Origin: Pirellulales bacterium
GTDB lineage: Bacteria; Planctomycetota; Planctomycetia; Pirellulales; PALSA-1355
Direction of reading: 5' to 3'
DNA: 64,000 bases
NCBI GenBank assembly: GCA_022844125.1
Contig: JALHMI010000012.1
Coordinates: forward strand, 1 to 64,000
Part shown: positions 1 to 9,841 of the stretch, piece by piece
Numbering within the stretch: position 1 is the stretch's first letter
Layout of the letters: each line of letters opens with the position of its first letter
Position numbers and translations under genes: made by a program
The notes under the pieces: model-generated
Seen by the model: the letters and a program-made list of their open reading frames with translations, nothing else
Told to the model about the DNA's origin: nothing
Database searches by the model: none

Positions 1-3
1 ATT

Positions 4-41
4 GTGACCGCGCGAGACCTGGGAAGGGTCTCGCGGGTCAC
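4..41. repeat. Imperfect inverted repeat at window start
   Basis: Left arm GTGACCGCGCGAGACC pairs with a right arm ending in CTCGCGGGTCAC around a short loop. It lies downstream of the minus-strand oxidoreductase gene. No T-tract follows on either strand, so it is better called an intergenic hairpin than a terminator. The rest of bases 1-230 shows no gene; a small CCCAC/GTGGG hairpin lies near base 100. Confidence 0.5.
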
Positions 42-230
42 CAACCTAGTAACCCAAACCTAACACCAATGTCCCTCATTTAATTCCACAGCGCGCCCAC
101 AAAACGTGGGTAGGTTCAGGATCAGGCCGGGCGTTCACGGGGTGGGGCCGTTACTGCAGGTTGCGCGTCACCTGACCCCACTTGTGCCAGAGGCACCTGA
201 CAACAAGTTGTCACGGCTACCTGATAATTC

Positions 231-1214
231 TCACGCCCAGCTCTTCCGCTTATCGCTTTCCACAATCCGCTCCAGCACTCGCATGTTCGCCACGGCGTCC
301 TCGATCGGCGTCGGCACCGGACCATCTTCCAGCACCGCCCGGGCGAACAAATCTCCCTGGATCGTGTACTGATCGCAGACCGGTAGTGAGATCTCCGCAG
401 TCTTGCCGTGCTGCTCGTGCCGCATCATGCACGGCCGATCGGGCGGAGCGTTGAATGGAATGTCGATTTCGACGCGGCCGGTCGTGCCATAGATGTTCAC
501 CCGCTGGTATGCCACCATTTGCGTGCTGCATGTGAACGTCGAAGTTCCGGCGTCGAACTCCAGGATGCCCGAGGCCAGGCGATCCACGCCCAACTGCAAA
601 TCGTACTCGACCAGCCCGACCACGCGGCGCGGCTCGGCGTCATAGATGAATCGCGAGAGCGACACGCAGTAGCAGCCGATGTCCGGCAGTCCGCCGCCAC
701 CGATCTCGGCCTGGTTGCGAATGTTCCCGGCGTCGTCGTTGTAGTAACTGAACACGGTGTTGATCGTCTTGAGTTCACCCACTCCGCCGGCCTTGACGAT
801 TTCCTTCGCCCGCCGCCACTGCGGATGATGTCGATACATGAACGCTTCCATCAGCTTCAGCCGCGGATGCTTTCTGCCGGCGTCGACCAGCGTCTGCCCT
901 TCAGCGGCCGAAAGCCCAATCGGCTTTTCGCACAAGACGTGCTTGCCGGCTTCGAGCGCCGCGATCGACAGTGGCACGTGCAGATGGTTCGGCAGCGGGT
1001 TGTAGATCGCATCGACTTCCGGATCGGCCAGCAGCGCCTCGTACGATCCGTGCGCCGTGCGAATCCCCAGCCGATCGGCCGCGGCCCGCGCCTTGGCTGT
1101 ATCGCGCGAGGCGATCGCCACCACCTCGCACAATTCGCCACGTTGCATGGCGGGAATGACCTTCTCGGTGCCGATCTTGGCAGTGCTCAAAACGCCCCAG
1201 CGAAGCTTCTTCAT
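231..1214 (-). CDS. Gfo/Idh/MocA family NAD(P)-dependent oxidoreductase
   Basis: About 327 residues, normal for the family. The N-terminus (MKKLRWGVLSTAKIG) is the dinucleotide-binding Rossmann strand and loop. The family motif CEKPIG follows near residue 95, and the C-terminal half is the mixed alpha/beta substrate domain. The ATG at 1214 was chosen over the longer track ORF because the Rossmann fold begins right there. Members oxidise or reduce sugars and sugar derivatives; the substrate here cannot be read from sequence. It is the last gene of a minus-strand cluster with a luciferase-like oxidoreductase 72 bp upstream. Planctomycetes carry many paralogues, so no specific name is given. Confidence 0.9.
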   Translation of the reverse strand: MKKLRWGVLSTAKIGTEKVIPAMQRGELCEVVAIASRDTAKARAAADRLGIRTAHGSYEALLADPEVDAIYNPLPNHLHVPLSIAALEAGKHVLCEKPIGLSAAEGQTLVDAGRKHPRLKLMEAFMYRHHPQWRRAKEIVKAGGVGELKTINTVFSYYNDDAGNIRNQAEIGGGGLPDIGCYCVSLSRFIYDAEPRRVVGLVEYDLQLGVDRLASGILEFDAGTSTFTCSTQMVAYQRVNIYGTTGRVEIDIPFNAPPDRPCMMRHEQHGKTAEISLPVCDQYTIQGDLFARAVLEDGPVPTPIEDAVANMRVLERIVESDKRKSWA

Positions 1215-1286
1215 GATTACCAGCGATCCAGTAAACACCTGCGAAACGGAAACCGCCAGGATACTGGCGCCCGTCCGCCCTGGCAA

Positions 1287-2291
1287 TTACGCCGCTTCCG
1301 TCGCCAGCCGGTCGCGCACTTGGCTGGCGATCTCGAACGACCGCCGCCGCGCCACATGATCGTAAAAGTGCCCCGTGAGCATTAGCTCGTCGGGCTTCAT
1401 CGTGCTGACGAACGCCTTCAGCGCCAGTTCCACAGTCCGCGCGTCGCCGACGAACGAGTACATCAGGGCGTGATCGATGCCCGCCTTCTCCAGCGGCGAA
1501 ACATACGCATTAATGTTGTCAATCGGTGGCGGCACCTGTCCCGCCATCCCGCGCCGCAGGTTGGCAAACGCCTGCTGCACGCTTGTGAACTGTCGTCGCG
1601 CTTCGGCATTGGTATCTGCCGCGAACACATTCACCCCCAGCATGACGTACGGCTGCTCAAGCTGCCGAGAGGGCTCGAACCTGCTCCGATAGATGTCCAC
1701 CGCCTGCAGCATCGCGTCGGGCGCAAAGTGCGATGCGAACGCAAACGGCAGCCCCAGCATCGCCGCAAGCTGCGCGCTGAACAGACTCGAACCCAACAGC
1801 CAGATCGGCACTCGCTGTCCTTCGCCCGGCACCGCGCGAATCCGCTGTCCCGGCTCGGCTGGCTCAAAGTACTTTCGCAGTTCCAGCACGTCGCGCGGAA
1901 ACTGCTCGGCCGTCTCCTCCGCATCGCGGCGCAGGGCGCGCGCCGTCGCCTGGTCGGTGCCCGGCGCGCGACCAAGTCCCAGATCGATCCGATCCGGGAA
2001 CAGTGCCGCCAGCGTGCCAAATTGCTCGGCAATCACCAGTGGCGAATGATTCGGCAGCATGATGCCGCCCGAGCCGACGCGGATGGTTCGCGTGCCGCCG
2101 GCGATGTGCGCGATCACCACGCTGGTGGCCGCTGAGGCGATGCCCGGCATGTTGTGATGCTCGGCCAGCCAATAGCGCTGGTAACCCCAGCGCTCGGCGT
2201 GCTGTGCCAGATCGAGCGAGTTGGCGAGCGCCACCGAGGCGGTGGAATCCTGCGCGATCGGCGCCAGATCGAGAATCGAAAACGGGATCAT
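1287..2291 (-). CDS. LLM-class flavin-dependent oxidoreductase (luciferase-like)
   Basis: About 334 residues. [12 protein letters not shown] followed by the aligned [17 protein letters not shown] stretch is characteristic of the luciferase-like monooxygenase group that includes the YhbW-type proteins. [15 protein letters not shown] and DLGLGRAPG are further family segments. The fold is a flavin- or F420-binding TIM barrel. The ATG at 2291 was preferred because the preceding 35 codons of the track ORF are basic and without family similarity. The physiological substrate is unknown. It lies on the same strand as the Gfo/Idh/MocA gene, so co-transcription is plausible. Confidence 0.88.
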   Translation of the reverse strand: MIPFSILDLAPIAQDSTASVALANSLDLAQHAERWGYQRYWLAEHHNMPGIASAATSVVIAHIAGGTRTIRVGSGGIMLPNHSPLVIAEQFGTLAALFPDRIDLGLGRAPGTDQATARALRRDAEETAEQFPRDVLELRKYFEPAEPGQRIRAVPGEGQRVPIWLLGSSLFSAQLAAMLGLPFAFASHFAPDAMLQAVDIYRSRFEPSRQLEQPYVMLGVNVFAADTNAEARRQFTSVQQAFANLRRGMAGQVPPPIDNINAYVSPLEKAGIDHALMYSFVGDARTVELALKAFVSTMKPDELMLTGHFYDHVARRRSFEIASQVRDRLATEAA

Positions 2292-2364
2292 GTTTAATCC
2301 GTGTGGTACGTCCCTGAGCCCCAGCGAAGGGCGCGGTCTAATTGTAGGGTCTCGGGGGCAGCTC

Positions 2365-3393
2365 CTATTTCGAATGATACGTCTTCTCGTGACCATTGGC
2401 CGGAATGCTCACCGTGTACGTGTCACCGCTCGGATCGACCGACAATTTGATGAAGTTTGCCTGACACTCCTTCGTCGGGTTGGCAAGGTATTCGTCCGGT
2501 GCATTCGGCGAGCCATCCTCGCGCAGATTGCGATGCACCTGGTAGATCGCCTCGACCGAGGGCTGCGCCTTCAACGTCGCAAACGCGCCAGGATCGCAAC
2601 CCTTCGTCGCCCCGTTGTTGAAGACAGCGACACGCGGCTCGAGCTCGCGAATCACCAGCGGGTGATTGCTCGCGTCCATCCCGTGATGACTGGCCTGGTA
2701 TACGTCGACCTTACCCACCCGATTCACGGGACACACGAGCTTCGCCTCCAGGTTCCAGGTCAGGTCCCCCGCGTCGAAGAAATCGAACTCACCGAGCGAG
2801 ACCAACGTAACCACACTGTTGGCATTGTCGGTACCGTCGAAGGCCTTGGGCGGAACGTCCGCGCAGCCAGCCGTCGGCATCGTGCCTGCGGGCGCGTCAA
2901 TGAACTGTTGCCGTGTGCCGAGGCACTTCACCGTCAGCTTAACGCTGCCATCGTGCTGTTTGAGGGTAATGACATCGCCTGGCGAGATGACCGACCGCTT
3001 GCCGACTTTTGCTTCGAGATACGGCTTGTCCGGCCGATCGACGATCCCTGCGAAAAGACCGTTGTCGTGCAGATGCCCGATCGGCAGCACCTTGGCCAGT
3101 GTGGCCACGCCACCGAAATGGTCCGTGTGATAGTGGGTAATGATGACGTGGTCGAGCTGTCGCAGCCCAGCCTGCTGGGTCGCCACCTTGACGATCCGAT
3201 CCGGGTCACGGTGTCCCGGGTTGCCGGTGTCGATCAGCACGGCCTCGCCCGCCGGGGTGACAATCAGTGTCGCGGCTCCGCCTTCAACGTCGATCCAGTA
3301 GATATCGAGCCGGCCATCGGCCTGACCGGCAGTTGCGATCGAGGTGAGTCCCCAGCTGCACACCAGTGCTAGTACGTAACGTGAGCGAAGCAT
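2365..3393 (-). CDS. Secreted metallo-beta-lactamase-fold hydrolase (ComEC-like domain)
   Basis: 342 residues with an N-terminal signal peptide ending near the TATAG/QADG region, so export to the periplasm or cell surface is predicted. The core HYHTDHFGG is the HxHxDH zinc-binding motif, preceded by DTGNPGH. Further metal-ligand candidates are DAGD and the later SHHGMD. This layout matches stand-alone MBL proteins related to the C-terminal domain of the DNA uptake protein ComEC. The substrate is unknown. AGGGACT precedes the ATG at 3393 as a ribosome binding site. First gene of the leading minus-strand cluster. Confidence 0.85.
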   Translation of the reverse strand: MLRSRYVLALVCSWGLTSIATAGQADGRLDIYWIDVEGGAATLIVTPAGEAVLIDTGNPGHRDPDRIVKVATQQAGLRQLDHVIITHYHTDHFGGVATLAKVLPIGHLHDNGLFAGIVDRPDKPYLEAKVGKRSVISPGDVITLKQHDGSVKLTVKCLGTRQQFIDAPAGTMPTAGCADVPPKAFDGTDNANSVVTLVSLGEFDFFDAGDLTWNLEAKLVCPVNRVGKVDVYQASHHGMDASNHPLVIRELEPRVAVFNNGATKGCDPGAFATLKAQPSVEAIYQVHRNLREDGSPNAPDEYLANPTKECQANFIKLSVDPSGDTYTVSIPANGHEKTYHSK

Positions 3394-3660
3394 GAAGTCC
3401 CTTCACTGAAATGGAGGTCCGAGGGGCCGACCCCAGGTCGCGGGCGCCCTCAAACTAGCCAGCAATCGGTGACAGGGCAATTCCCCGGGCCTCTGTTCAG
3501 AATTGACCGGGAATTATGCACGGAAATGGTGTACAAGGCCTCCCGGTTGGGCTGCGCCACGGCGAAAAACCGCCGCTCCGCTGAATCTTCGCACGCCACT
3601 GACAGGTACAGACCTGGAGAGAAATTGCGGTACTTTATCCCCTCGAAGAGATCGAACACG

Positions 3661-5496
3661 ATGAAATGGTCTGATCTTCCGGCCAGGATGGCCACGGCAC
3701 TCTCAATCGCCTTACTGCTCGCCTTGGCTTGCACGGCCGGGGACTTGGCCGCAGATAAGCCCAGTTCCTCGCCCCTCGGCCGCACGGTCGAGAATTTTGA
3801 GCTCAAGGACTTTGCTGGCAAGCCGTACAAGCTGGCCGATTTCGCCGACCGCAAGGCCGTCGTGGTGGTCTACCTCGGCACCGAGTGCCCGCTGGCAAAG
3901 CTTTACGCTCCCAAGCTCGTCGAGCTCGCCGACAAGTTCGCGAAGCAGAACGTCGCCCTCATTGCCATCAACTCCAACCAGCAGGACTCGCTCTCCGAGC
4001 TGGCCGCTTATCACAAAACGCACGGGATGAACTTCCCGCTGCTCAAGGATCTGAACAACACCGTCGCCGACCAGATGGGCGCGGTCCGCACGCCCGAGGC
4101 TTTCCTGCTCGACGCCGATCGCAAGATCGTCTACTGGGGACGCATCGACGACCAGTTTGTCGTCGGCCGCCAACGCGATGCCGCGACCCGGCAGGATCTC
4201 GTCGCTGCCGTCGATGAACTGCTCGCGGGCAAACCGATCAGCGTCGCCACGACCGAAGCTCCCGGCTGCTTCATCGGCCGCGTGCACGAGCCGGTCGCCA
4301 ATGCCGATGTCACTTACACGGGCCACATCGCCGCGATTCTCAACAAGAGCTGCGTGGAGTGCCACCGCGAAGGCGAGATCGCCCCCTTCGTCCTGACGAG
4401 TTACGAAGACGTCGTCGGCTGGGCCGAGACGATTGCCGAGGTGATCCGCGACGGACGCATGCCACCGTGGCACGCCGATCCGCAGTACGGCACCTGGGCC
4501 AACGATTGCCGGCTGAGCGACCAGGAGAAGCAGCTCGTCGAAGATTGGGTCGCCGCCGGCGCTCCAGAAGGCAATCCTGCCGATCTGCCAAAGCCACCCT
4601 CGTTTGCCGTCGGCTGGCGTTTGCCTCGCGTCGACCGCGAAATCTTCATGGCCGACACGCCCGCCGAGATTCCGGCCGAAGGCACCGTCGACTACAAGTA
4701 CTACACCGTCGATCCCGGCTTCACCGAAGACACCTGGATTCAAGGCGCCCAGTGCAAGGCCGGCAACGCCGCGGTCGTGCACCACATCATCGTCTTCATT
4801 CGTGCGCCCAAGGGGCAGCAGGGCGGACTCGGCAATGGCATCGCCAAGGGCTTTCTCGCCGCCACCGCTCCGGGCGCGGCTCCCATGCTGTTTCAGTCCG
4901 GCATGGCTAAGAAGGTTCCCGCCGGATCGCAGCTCGTCTTCCAGATGCACTACACCCCCAGTGGCTCTCCGCAGAAAGACCTCAGCAGCATCGGCCTGAT
5001 GTTCGCCGATCCAAGAACCGTGAAGCACGAAGTCAGCACCATGGCGGTCGAAACCGCGCTGCTCCTGATTCCGCCCATGATGCCTAACTATCCGGTCACG
5101 GCTTGGCAGACCTTTAAGCAGGATACCGAGTTGCTGAGCCTTTACCCGCACATGCATGTTCGCGGCAAGGCTTTCCGCTATGAAGCGACCTATCCGGACG
5201 GCACGAAGGAGATCCTGCTCGACGTCCCGCGTTACGACTTCAACTGGCAGCAGACCTACGTCTTTCCGCAGCCGAAGTTGATCCCCAAGGGAACGCGGAT
5301 GCGCTGCGTCGCCCACTACGACAACTCGCCCGACAACATCGCCAATCCCGATCCCAAGCGGATCGTGCACTTCGGCGAGCAGACTTACGACGAGATGATG
5401 ATTGGCTTCATGGAAGCGATGCCGGCCAGCAACGCTACTGCACCGGGCACCGCTCGCACAGCCCAGGCGCCGAAGTCCAGCTCCGCTGGCCAATAA
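3661..5496 (+). CDS. Secreted redoxin / c-type cytochrome / copper monooxygenase-like fusion
   Basis: About 611 residues in three parts. After a signal peptide (about residues 1-30), residues 40-200 are a thioredoxin-fold redoxin domain with a single active-site-like cysteine in TECPLAK (Cys76). Around residue 231 CVECH is a CxxCH haem c attachment motif in a short cytochrome-like segment. From about residue 330 the protein resembles copper type II ascorbate-dependent monooxygenases, with histidine motifs VVHHIIVF (about 373), QMHYTP (about 428) and YPHMHVRG (about 496). The ATG at 3661 is chosen because the signal peptide begins there; the longer track start adds 64 unrelated residues. The redoxin lacks CxxC, so peroxiredoxin-like or structural roles are more likely than disulfide exchange. 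An extracytoplasmic electron-transfer enzyme is inferred; the substrate is unknown. Confidence 0.85.
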   Translation: MKWSDLPARMATALSIALLLALACTAGDLAADKPSSSPLGRTVENFELKDFAGKPYKLADFADRKAVVVVYLGTECPLAKLYAPKLVELADKFAKQNVALIAINSNQQDSLSELAAYHKTHGMNFPLLKDLNNTVADQMGAVRTPEAFLLDADRKIVYWGRIDDQFVVGRQRDAATRQDLVAAVDELLAGKPISVATTEAPGCFIGRVHEPVANADVTYTGHIAAILNKSCVECHREGEIAPFVLTSYEDVVGWAETIAEVIRDGRMPPWHADPQYGTWANDCRLSDQEKQLVEDWVAAGAPEGNPADLPKPPSFAVGWRLPRVDREIFMADTPAEIPAEGTVDYKYYTVDPGFTEDTWIQGAQCKAGNAAVVHHIIVFIRAPKGQQGGLGNGIAKGFLAATAPGAAPMLFQSGMAKKVPAGSQLVFQMHYTPSGSPQKDLSSIGLMFADPRTVKHEVSTMAVETALLLIPPMMPNYPVTAWQTFKQDTELLSLYPHMHVRGKAFRYEATYPDGTKEILLDVPRYDFNWQQTYVFPQPKLIPKGTRMRCVAHYDNSPDNIANPDPKRIVHFGEQTYDEMMIGFMEAMPASNATAPGTARTAQAPKSSSAGQ

Positions 5497-5556
5497 GCAC
5501 GTCCACTTCCGGCGGCGAATAGTCGAACCTGCCGTAGCGCATCGCATCACGTTATG

Positions 5557-5578
5557 CCGGGGGAATACTTTCCCCCGG
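5557..5578. repeat. 22-bp hairpin repeat, GGGGGAA/TTCCCCC family copy 1
   Basis: Perfect 9-bp arms CCGGGGGAA and TTCCCCCGG around a 4-nt loop. The same architecture with different, co-varying arm bases occurs at 20025-20046 and 54014-54035. Confidence 0.75.
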
Positions 5579-5604
5579 AACACTTTGTGTGCGACAGTTG
5601 GACC

Positions 5605-5729
5605 GAGTGCCACAGGTGGCCGCGTCGCGGCTCACCTGTGAGCGTGATGCTTCGGAGGACCTGGCGTTACAAGTGCTCTCGTTCGAGCATCCGACACGGG
5701 TAACTGCTACGCAGCACCACGTGGCACCC
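5605..5729. repeat. Composite double-hairpin repeat, copy 1
   Basis: Hairpin A (CACAGGTGGCCGCG...CTCACCTGTG) is followed about 50 bp later by hairpin B (CACGGGTAACTGCTACGCAGCACC...GTGGCACCC). The same two hairpins in the same relative order are present in opposite orientation at 19557-19672. Together with the preceding hairpin it fills the 278-bp space between the redoxin fusion gene and the HAD gene. Confidence 0.75.
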
Positions 5730-5774
5730 CCGAACAACAACACTCGCCTCAGCCGAGGGCGCGTTGCGAAGAAG

Positions 5775-6599
5775 CTAAACGGCTAGCGCCTCACGCCGCA
5801 ACTTAGGGTCCAGGCCAATCATCGACGGCTCCATTCCCACCAGGTCCGCGATGGAATCCACAACCACGTCCGGGCGATAGGCATATCGCTTCAGGTCCTC
5901 GCGCGTCGTGCCGCCGGAGAGCACCAGCACCGTGCGATAACCCATCTGCACGCCGCCCAGGATGTCGGTCTCCATCGTGTCGCCGATGATCGTCGTTTCG
6001 GCCGTGGTCAGGCCCAACTCCTTGCGGGCAGCCCGCATCATCACGGGGCTCGGCTTGCCGACGCTGAAGGCCTTCAGGCCCGTCGCCGCTTCGAGCATCG
6101 CCACAATCGCTCCGCAGCCCGGCCGCAGTCCGTGCTGCGTGGGGCAGTTCGGATCCATGTTCGTGGCGATCAACTTCGCCCCGCGCAGAATCATCCGCGT
6201 GGCGGCTTCCAGCATCTCGAACGTGAGCACCCGTCCCTCGCCCACCACGACGTAGTCCGGGTCGTGGTCGACGATCGAGTAACCGTTTTGATGCAAGGCT
6301 TGTAGCAGGCCACCTTCACCAATCACATAGGCCGTTCCCTCGGGTAGTTGCTCGGCCAGAAAACGCGCCGTGGCCATGGCGCAGGTGAACACGTGGTCTT
6401 CATCGACGTCGATTCCCATTCGCTCGAGTCGGGTGGCCACGTCGCGTCGCGTACGCTGACTGTTATTGGTCAGGAATGTGAAAGGTGTACCTCGATGTTG
6501 CAGTTGGGCAATGAACTCGGCAGCTCCGGGAATGAGCTGCCCGCCTCGATAGATCACGCCATCCATGTCAATCAAAAATCCGTGTCGCATAAAACGCAT
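5775..6599 (-). CDS. HAD-IIA family phosphatase (NagD-like)
   Basis: 274 residues. The N-terminal HAD motif I reads FLIDMDGVIYRGG, motif II is the TNNSQRTRRD segment, and motif IV is GDTMETDILGG near residue 200. The cap between motifs II and III is that of subclass IIA (NagD, 4-nitrophenylphosphatase, phosphoglycolate phosphatase types). A cytosolic Mg-dependent phosphatase acting on a small phosphometabolite is expected; the substrate is not predictable. Translation may start at the first or fourth codon (both Met). Confidence 0.9.
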   Translation of the reverse strand: MRFMRHGFLIDMDGVIYRGGQLIPGAAEFIAQLQHRGTPFTFLTNNSQRTRRDVATRLERMGIDVDEDHVFTCAMATARFLAEQLPEGTAYVIGEGGLLQALHQNGYSIVDHDPDYVVVGEGRVLTFEMLEAATRMILRGAKLIATNMDPNCPTQHGLRPGCGAIVAMLEAATGLKAFSVGKPSPVMMRAARKELGLTTAETTIIGDTMETDILGGVQMGYRTVLVLSGGTTREDLKRYAYRPDVVVDSIADLVGMEPSMIGLDPKLRREALAV

Positions 6600-6823
6600 T
6601 TAACCTGAGTGTCGAAAAAACGAATGCTGACTGTGCCGCACGTTGCGATGAGCAAGCACGCTAGAACATCGTTGCAAGGCGTGTGCCACCCCGCAAGACG
6701 GGACACCAACTCCTAACTTCGCCTGCAAGCCGGGCTCACAAACTGAACGTAAGTCGTTGCGAGTCGTCGATTGTTCAGACAAGATGCACACACCCGCAGT
6801 ACACGATTCCAGCTAGCTGCAAC

Positions 6824-6856
6824 AAAAAAGGGCAGGCATCCCGCTGGATGCTGCCC
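6824..6856 (-). terminator. Rho-independent terminator of the PEP-CTERM gene
   Basis: Hairpin GGGCAGGCATCC / GGATGCTGCCC with a single bulge and short loop. On the minus strand it is followed by TTTTTTG. It lies about 45 bp past the stop of the PEP-CTERM gene. The remaining 6600-6820 spacer shows no other feature. Confidence 0.8.
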
Positions 6857-6898
6857 TCGTGTTATCACTCACGCTGAACTTAGCGCGACAAGCGAAAA

Positions 6899-7567
6899 CT
6901 AGGATTTCACCCAGGTTTTCCGGCTGCGAACGACTACCACACCCAGAGTGGCAGCCGCAAGCGCGGCGAGCGCAATGCTCGATGGCTCGGGCACTACCAC
7001 CACTGGGTTGAACGACAGATCGTCGAACGCCGTGGTCGTGCTGCCAATCAGGATCACCTTGTGAATCCCGAATCCGGTCACCGACAGGATCGAAGCCGGC
7101 GGCTCGATCTGAATGTCGAAATCGATCGGGTCGCCATTGATGTCGAGCGCAAGCATCGTGTTCGTGCCCAGGCCTATGATGAACAGGTCGCCGCGGATCG
7201 ACACGAAGTCGGTCACTGCCGGCAGAAGCGGGTTGCCGGGCGATACGAACGCGATCTCGATCGGCACCGCGTACGTCAGCAGGCCTTCGGTCGTCGAAGC
7301 CGCGATCGCGTTCGGCGAGCTCGGCGTATTGGGTCCGAAGTTCACCACCGACGCAAAGCCGCCCAGCGAACTGAACAGCACGCCCTGGCTGGCATACTGG
7401 TTCGTAAGTTGCGAAGGCCCGGGAACCGGTAGCCCAGCCACCGTCGAAGTGGCCGGCAAATCATCGAAGCTAATCGTGACCGCCTGAGCGCTCCCTGCGC
7501 TCAAGCCGATCACCAGCGCCAAACTCGCGGCAGCGAGCGAGCGCGGAGTACAGAGTTGTCGAATCAT
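6899..7567 (-). CDS. PEP-CTERM sorting domain-containing secreted protein
   Basis: 222 residues. An N-terminal signal peptide (about residues 1-29, ending GSAQA) precedes a beta-rich body (TISFDDLPATST onward) of the kind found in Planctomycetes surface proteins with 'FDDL' starts. The C-terminus carries the sorting signal VPEPSSIALAALAAATLG followed by a basic tail (VVRSRKTWVKS). PEP-CTERM proteins are processed by exosortase during export. No catalytic motif is visible and the role is unknown. A terminator follows at 6824-6856. Confidence 0.9.
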   Translation of the reverse strand: MIRQLCTPRSLAAASLALVIGLSAGSAQAVTISFDDLPATSTVAGLPVPGPSQLTNQYASQGVLFSSLGGFASVVNFGPNTPSSPNAIAASTTEGLLTYAVPIEIAFVSPGNPLLPAVTDFVSIRGDLFIIGLGTNTMLALDINGDPIDFDIQIEPPASILSVTGFGIHKVILIGSTTTAFDDLSFNPVVVVPEPSSIALAALAAATLGVVVVRSRKTWVKS

Positions 7568-7839
7568 GGAAGTGAATCTGCTAGTGGGGGATGAAGACTG
7601 ACTTTGGAAGCGAAACGAAAAACGTGCTTCAGGTCTTCTTCACTAGCGTTCTCTTCTCTGTCCCAGGCGATGTGCCGTTTCTGGTGGGCAGACGAAAATG
7701 TTCCGGCTTTTCCGTCTGCAAGCTACGCTACTTACGCTTCCCTCCCGATTCAACGCACCGAAATCCGTGGCAAGGAATTTTTCGGGAAAGCGCGGAGATT
7801 TGCGCGGACCCGCATGTGTCTGGCACCCGAAACGAAAAA
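7568..7839. other. Gene-free spacer upstream of the PEP-CTERM gene
   Basis: The ORFs listed here on the plus strand have atypical composition and no recognisable domain. The region should hold the minus-strand promoter of the PEP-CTERM gene, but no convincing -35/-10 pair was found. Confidence 0.4.
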
Positions 7840-7872
7840 GCCCCGCCGCAGGACTCGCCCTGCGACCGGGCT
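7835..7872 (-). terminator. Terminator of xylA
   Basis: Stem GCCCCGCCGCAGG / CCCTGCGACCGGGC with a small loop. On the minus strand the stem is followed by TTTTTCG, about 35 bp past the xylA stop codon. Confidence 0.75.
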
Positions 7873-7905
7873 CAATGGTTTCAGTCGGCGTTTACGATCC
7901 GCCAA

Positions 7906-9219
7906 CTAGATATACGTATTGATGATGTTCTCCAGCAGCTCCTGCCGGCCGCTGATATTGGCCTGCGCTTCACCCTTTTCGAGCATGTACTTCTCCAGCG
8001 AGGCGAAGCTCTCCTTGCCCGCTTCGATGCTGGCGCCGATGCCCGTGCCCCACGAGCCGTAGCGCTCGGCCAGCATCTTATCGAGGATCCCATCCTTGCG
8101 AATCGCCGCGGCAATCTTCAGGCCGCGAGCAAACGCGTCCATGCCGCCGATGTGAGCATAGAACAAATCGACCGGCTCAAAGCTCTCGCGACGGACCTTG
8201 GCGTCAAAGTTGATGCCGCCCGGAGCCAGCCCGCCATACTTCAGAATTGAGAGCATGCAGGCCGTGGTCAGATAAATGTCGGTTGGGAACTGATCCGTAT
8301 CCCAACCGAGCAAGGCATCGCCCGTGTTGGCGTCGATCGAGCCGAGGAATCCCTGGGCGCCGGCGTACTCGATCTCATGCTGCATCGAGTGACCGGCCAG
8401 CGTGGCGTGGTTCGTCTCGATGTTCATCTTCACGTGATCCGTCAGGCCATACGTCCGCAGGAAGTTGATGCAGTTCGCCACGTCGAAGTCATACTGGTGC
8501 TTGGTCGGCTCCTTAGGCTTCGGCTCGAAGTAGAACTGCCCGGTGAAGCCGATCGCCTTCGCATGATCGACGGCCATGTGCATGAACGCGGCTAGGTGAT
8601 CAAACTCGCGCTTGATGTCCGTGTTCCACAAGTTCTGATAGCCTTCGCGGCCGCCCCAGAACGTGTAGCCCACGCCCCCCAACTCCTTGGTCACTTCAAT
8701 CGCCTTCTTCACCTGAGCCGCCGCATAGGCAAACGCGTCGGCGTTGGGGCTCGTCGCGGCGCCATGCATGTAGCGGGGGTTGCTGAACAGGTTCGCGGTG
8801 CCCCACAGCAGCTTGATGCCGGTCCGCTCTTGCTCTTCCTTCAGCACCTTAACAACGTCGTCCAGGTTCTTGTGCGACTCCTTCAGCGTCTTGCCTTCCG
8901 GCGCGACGTCGCGGTCGTGGAAGCAGTAGAAATGGACGCCCAGCTTCTGCATGAACTCGAAGGCCACCTTCGCCCGATCCTGGGCGTTCTTCACCGTGTC
9001 TTCGGCGGCTTCCCAGGGGCGGATCATCGTGCCCGGGCCGAACGGATCGGCGCCCTGGCCGCGGAAGGTGTGCCAATAGGCCACGGCAAACCGGAAGTGC
9101 TCCCGCATCGGCTTCCCCTCGACGACTTCGTTCTCGTCGTAGTGGTGGAAGGCGAGCATGTTCTTGCTCTGCGGACCTTCAAAACGAATCTTCTCGATAT
9201 CGGGAAAAGCAGCGGCCAT
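7906..9219 (-). CDS. xylA: Xylose isomerase
   Basis: 437 residues, the usual length of the long (class II) xylose isomerases. Converts D-xylose to D-xylulose (and D-glucose to D-fructose) in the cytosol; EC 5.3.1.5. Family landmarks include [12 protein letters not shown] near the N-terminus, [10 protein letters not shown], the FWGGREGYQ segment with a metal or substrate ligand, [31 protein letters not shown], and the acidic metal-site stretch SIDANTGD followed by GWDTDQFP. It stands alone, with no xylulokinase or xylose transporter beside it. Flanked by a good terminator at 7835-7872. Confidence 0.97.
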   Translation of the reverse strand: MAAAFPDIEKIRFEGPQSKNMLAFHHYDENEVVEGKPMREHFRFAVAYWHTFRGQGADPFGPGTMIRPWEAAEDTVKNAQDRAKVAFEFMQKLGVHFYCFHDRDVAPEGKTLKESHKNLDDVVKVLKEEQERTGIKLLWGTANLFSNPRYMHGAATSPNADAFAYAAAQVKKAIEVTKELGGVGYTFWGGREGYQNLWNTDIKREFDHLAAFMHMAVDHAKAIGFTGQFYFEPKPKEPTKHQYDFDVANCINFLRTYGLTDHVKMNIETNHATLAGHSMQHEIEYAGAQGFLGSIDANTGDALLGWDTDQFPTDIYLTTACMLSILKYGGLAPGGINFDAKVRRESFEPVDLFYAHIGGMDAFARGLKIAAAIRKDGILDKMLAERYGSWGTGIGASIEAGKESFASLEKYMLEKGEAQANISGRQELLENIINTYI

Positions 9220-9632
9220 GATCTGTCACGCCTCGTGGGGAGTCGGTGTGCGGTTGTCCTGGAAAGAGACGGATTATCGTGGCAGATTGACGCCAAGCGG
9301 GCAAGGGGCGGGAGAGCCGGCCTGGAACCATCGATAGCCCCCGGCTCTGCCGGCGGGGTCCCTGGCGCAACGTTTGGCGCGAATCTTCAAATCGCCCGCC
9401 TATTCCAGAAATAGGAAAAGCACGTATGAAAGCAGCTCCAACGCATCGAACCAATCCCACCACGCAAAGCACCGCGGTGCCGGTTTGGCCGGATCGACTT
9501 CCGTCTTCGACTGCGGGCGGCTCGATTGGCTTTCGGACATATCGCTCGGCTCGACCGGGAATCTTCCTCCCCAGTATTCGACACAGTGCCTGAATTATTT
9601 ACGCCCCGCCTTCACGGCCGAAGGTCCGGCGA
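9220..9632. other. Intergenic region with one hairpin repeat
   Basis: No convincing gene. Contains the GCCCCCGGCT-type repeat at 9335-9360 and presumably the xylA promoter on the minus strand, which could not be pinpointed. Confidence 0.4.
9335..9360. repeat. Hairpin repeat, CCCCCGGCTCTGCCGGCGGGG family copy 1
   Basis: TAGCCCCCGGCTCTGCCGGC plus GGGG. Related copies are at 12790-12812, 42153-42179 and 63667-63691. Confidence 0.75.
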
Positions 9633-9794
9633 TGCAATAGCCAGGGGCAACGTCCCTGGTACTGAGTTCTTCCATTACGAATGCAGCCCCAACGGGGTGC
9701 GCTGACAGAGCGCCCCGTTGGGGCTTCGAAGTGGGAGGTTGCATGAATTCCAGGGGCGACGCCGGCTGCGCCGTCTTTGCCCCTGGCTATTGCA
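9633..9794. repeat. 162-bp nested palindrome
   Basis: Outer arms TGCAATAGCCAGGGGCAA (9633-9650) and its exact complement (9777-9794) are 18 bp and perfect. Inside, a second hairpin is formed by AGCCCCAACGGGGTGCGCT (9685-9703) and AGCGCCCCGTTGGGGCT (9709-9725). It lies between xylA and the serine hydrolase gene. It could extrude as a cruciform or fold as RNA. Confidence 0.8.
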
Positions 9795-9841
9795 GGTTGG
9801 GCCGTTGGCCCACAATCGCATGCACCGTCAACGCCCGCCTT

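Noticed and set aside
3712-5613. 633-codon antisense ORF over the redoxin fusion
   Set aside because: Shadow of a gene with clear motifs; no recognisable protein features.
7591-8250. 219-codon plus-strand ORF before and across the xylA end
   Set aside because: Its second half is antisense to xylA and its first half lacks any domain or ribosome site.
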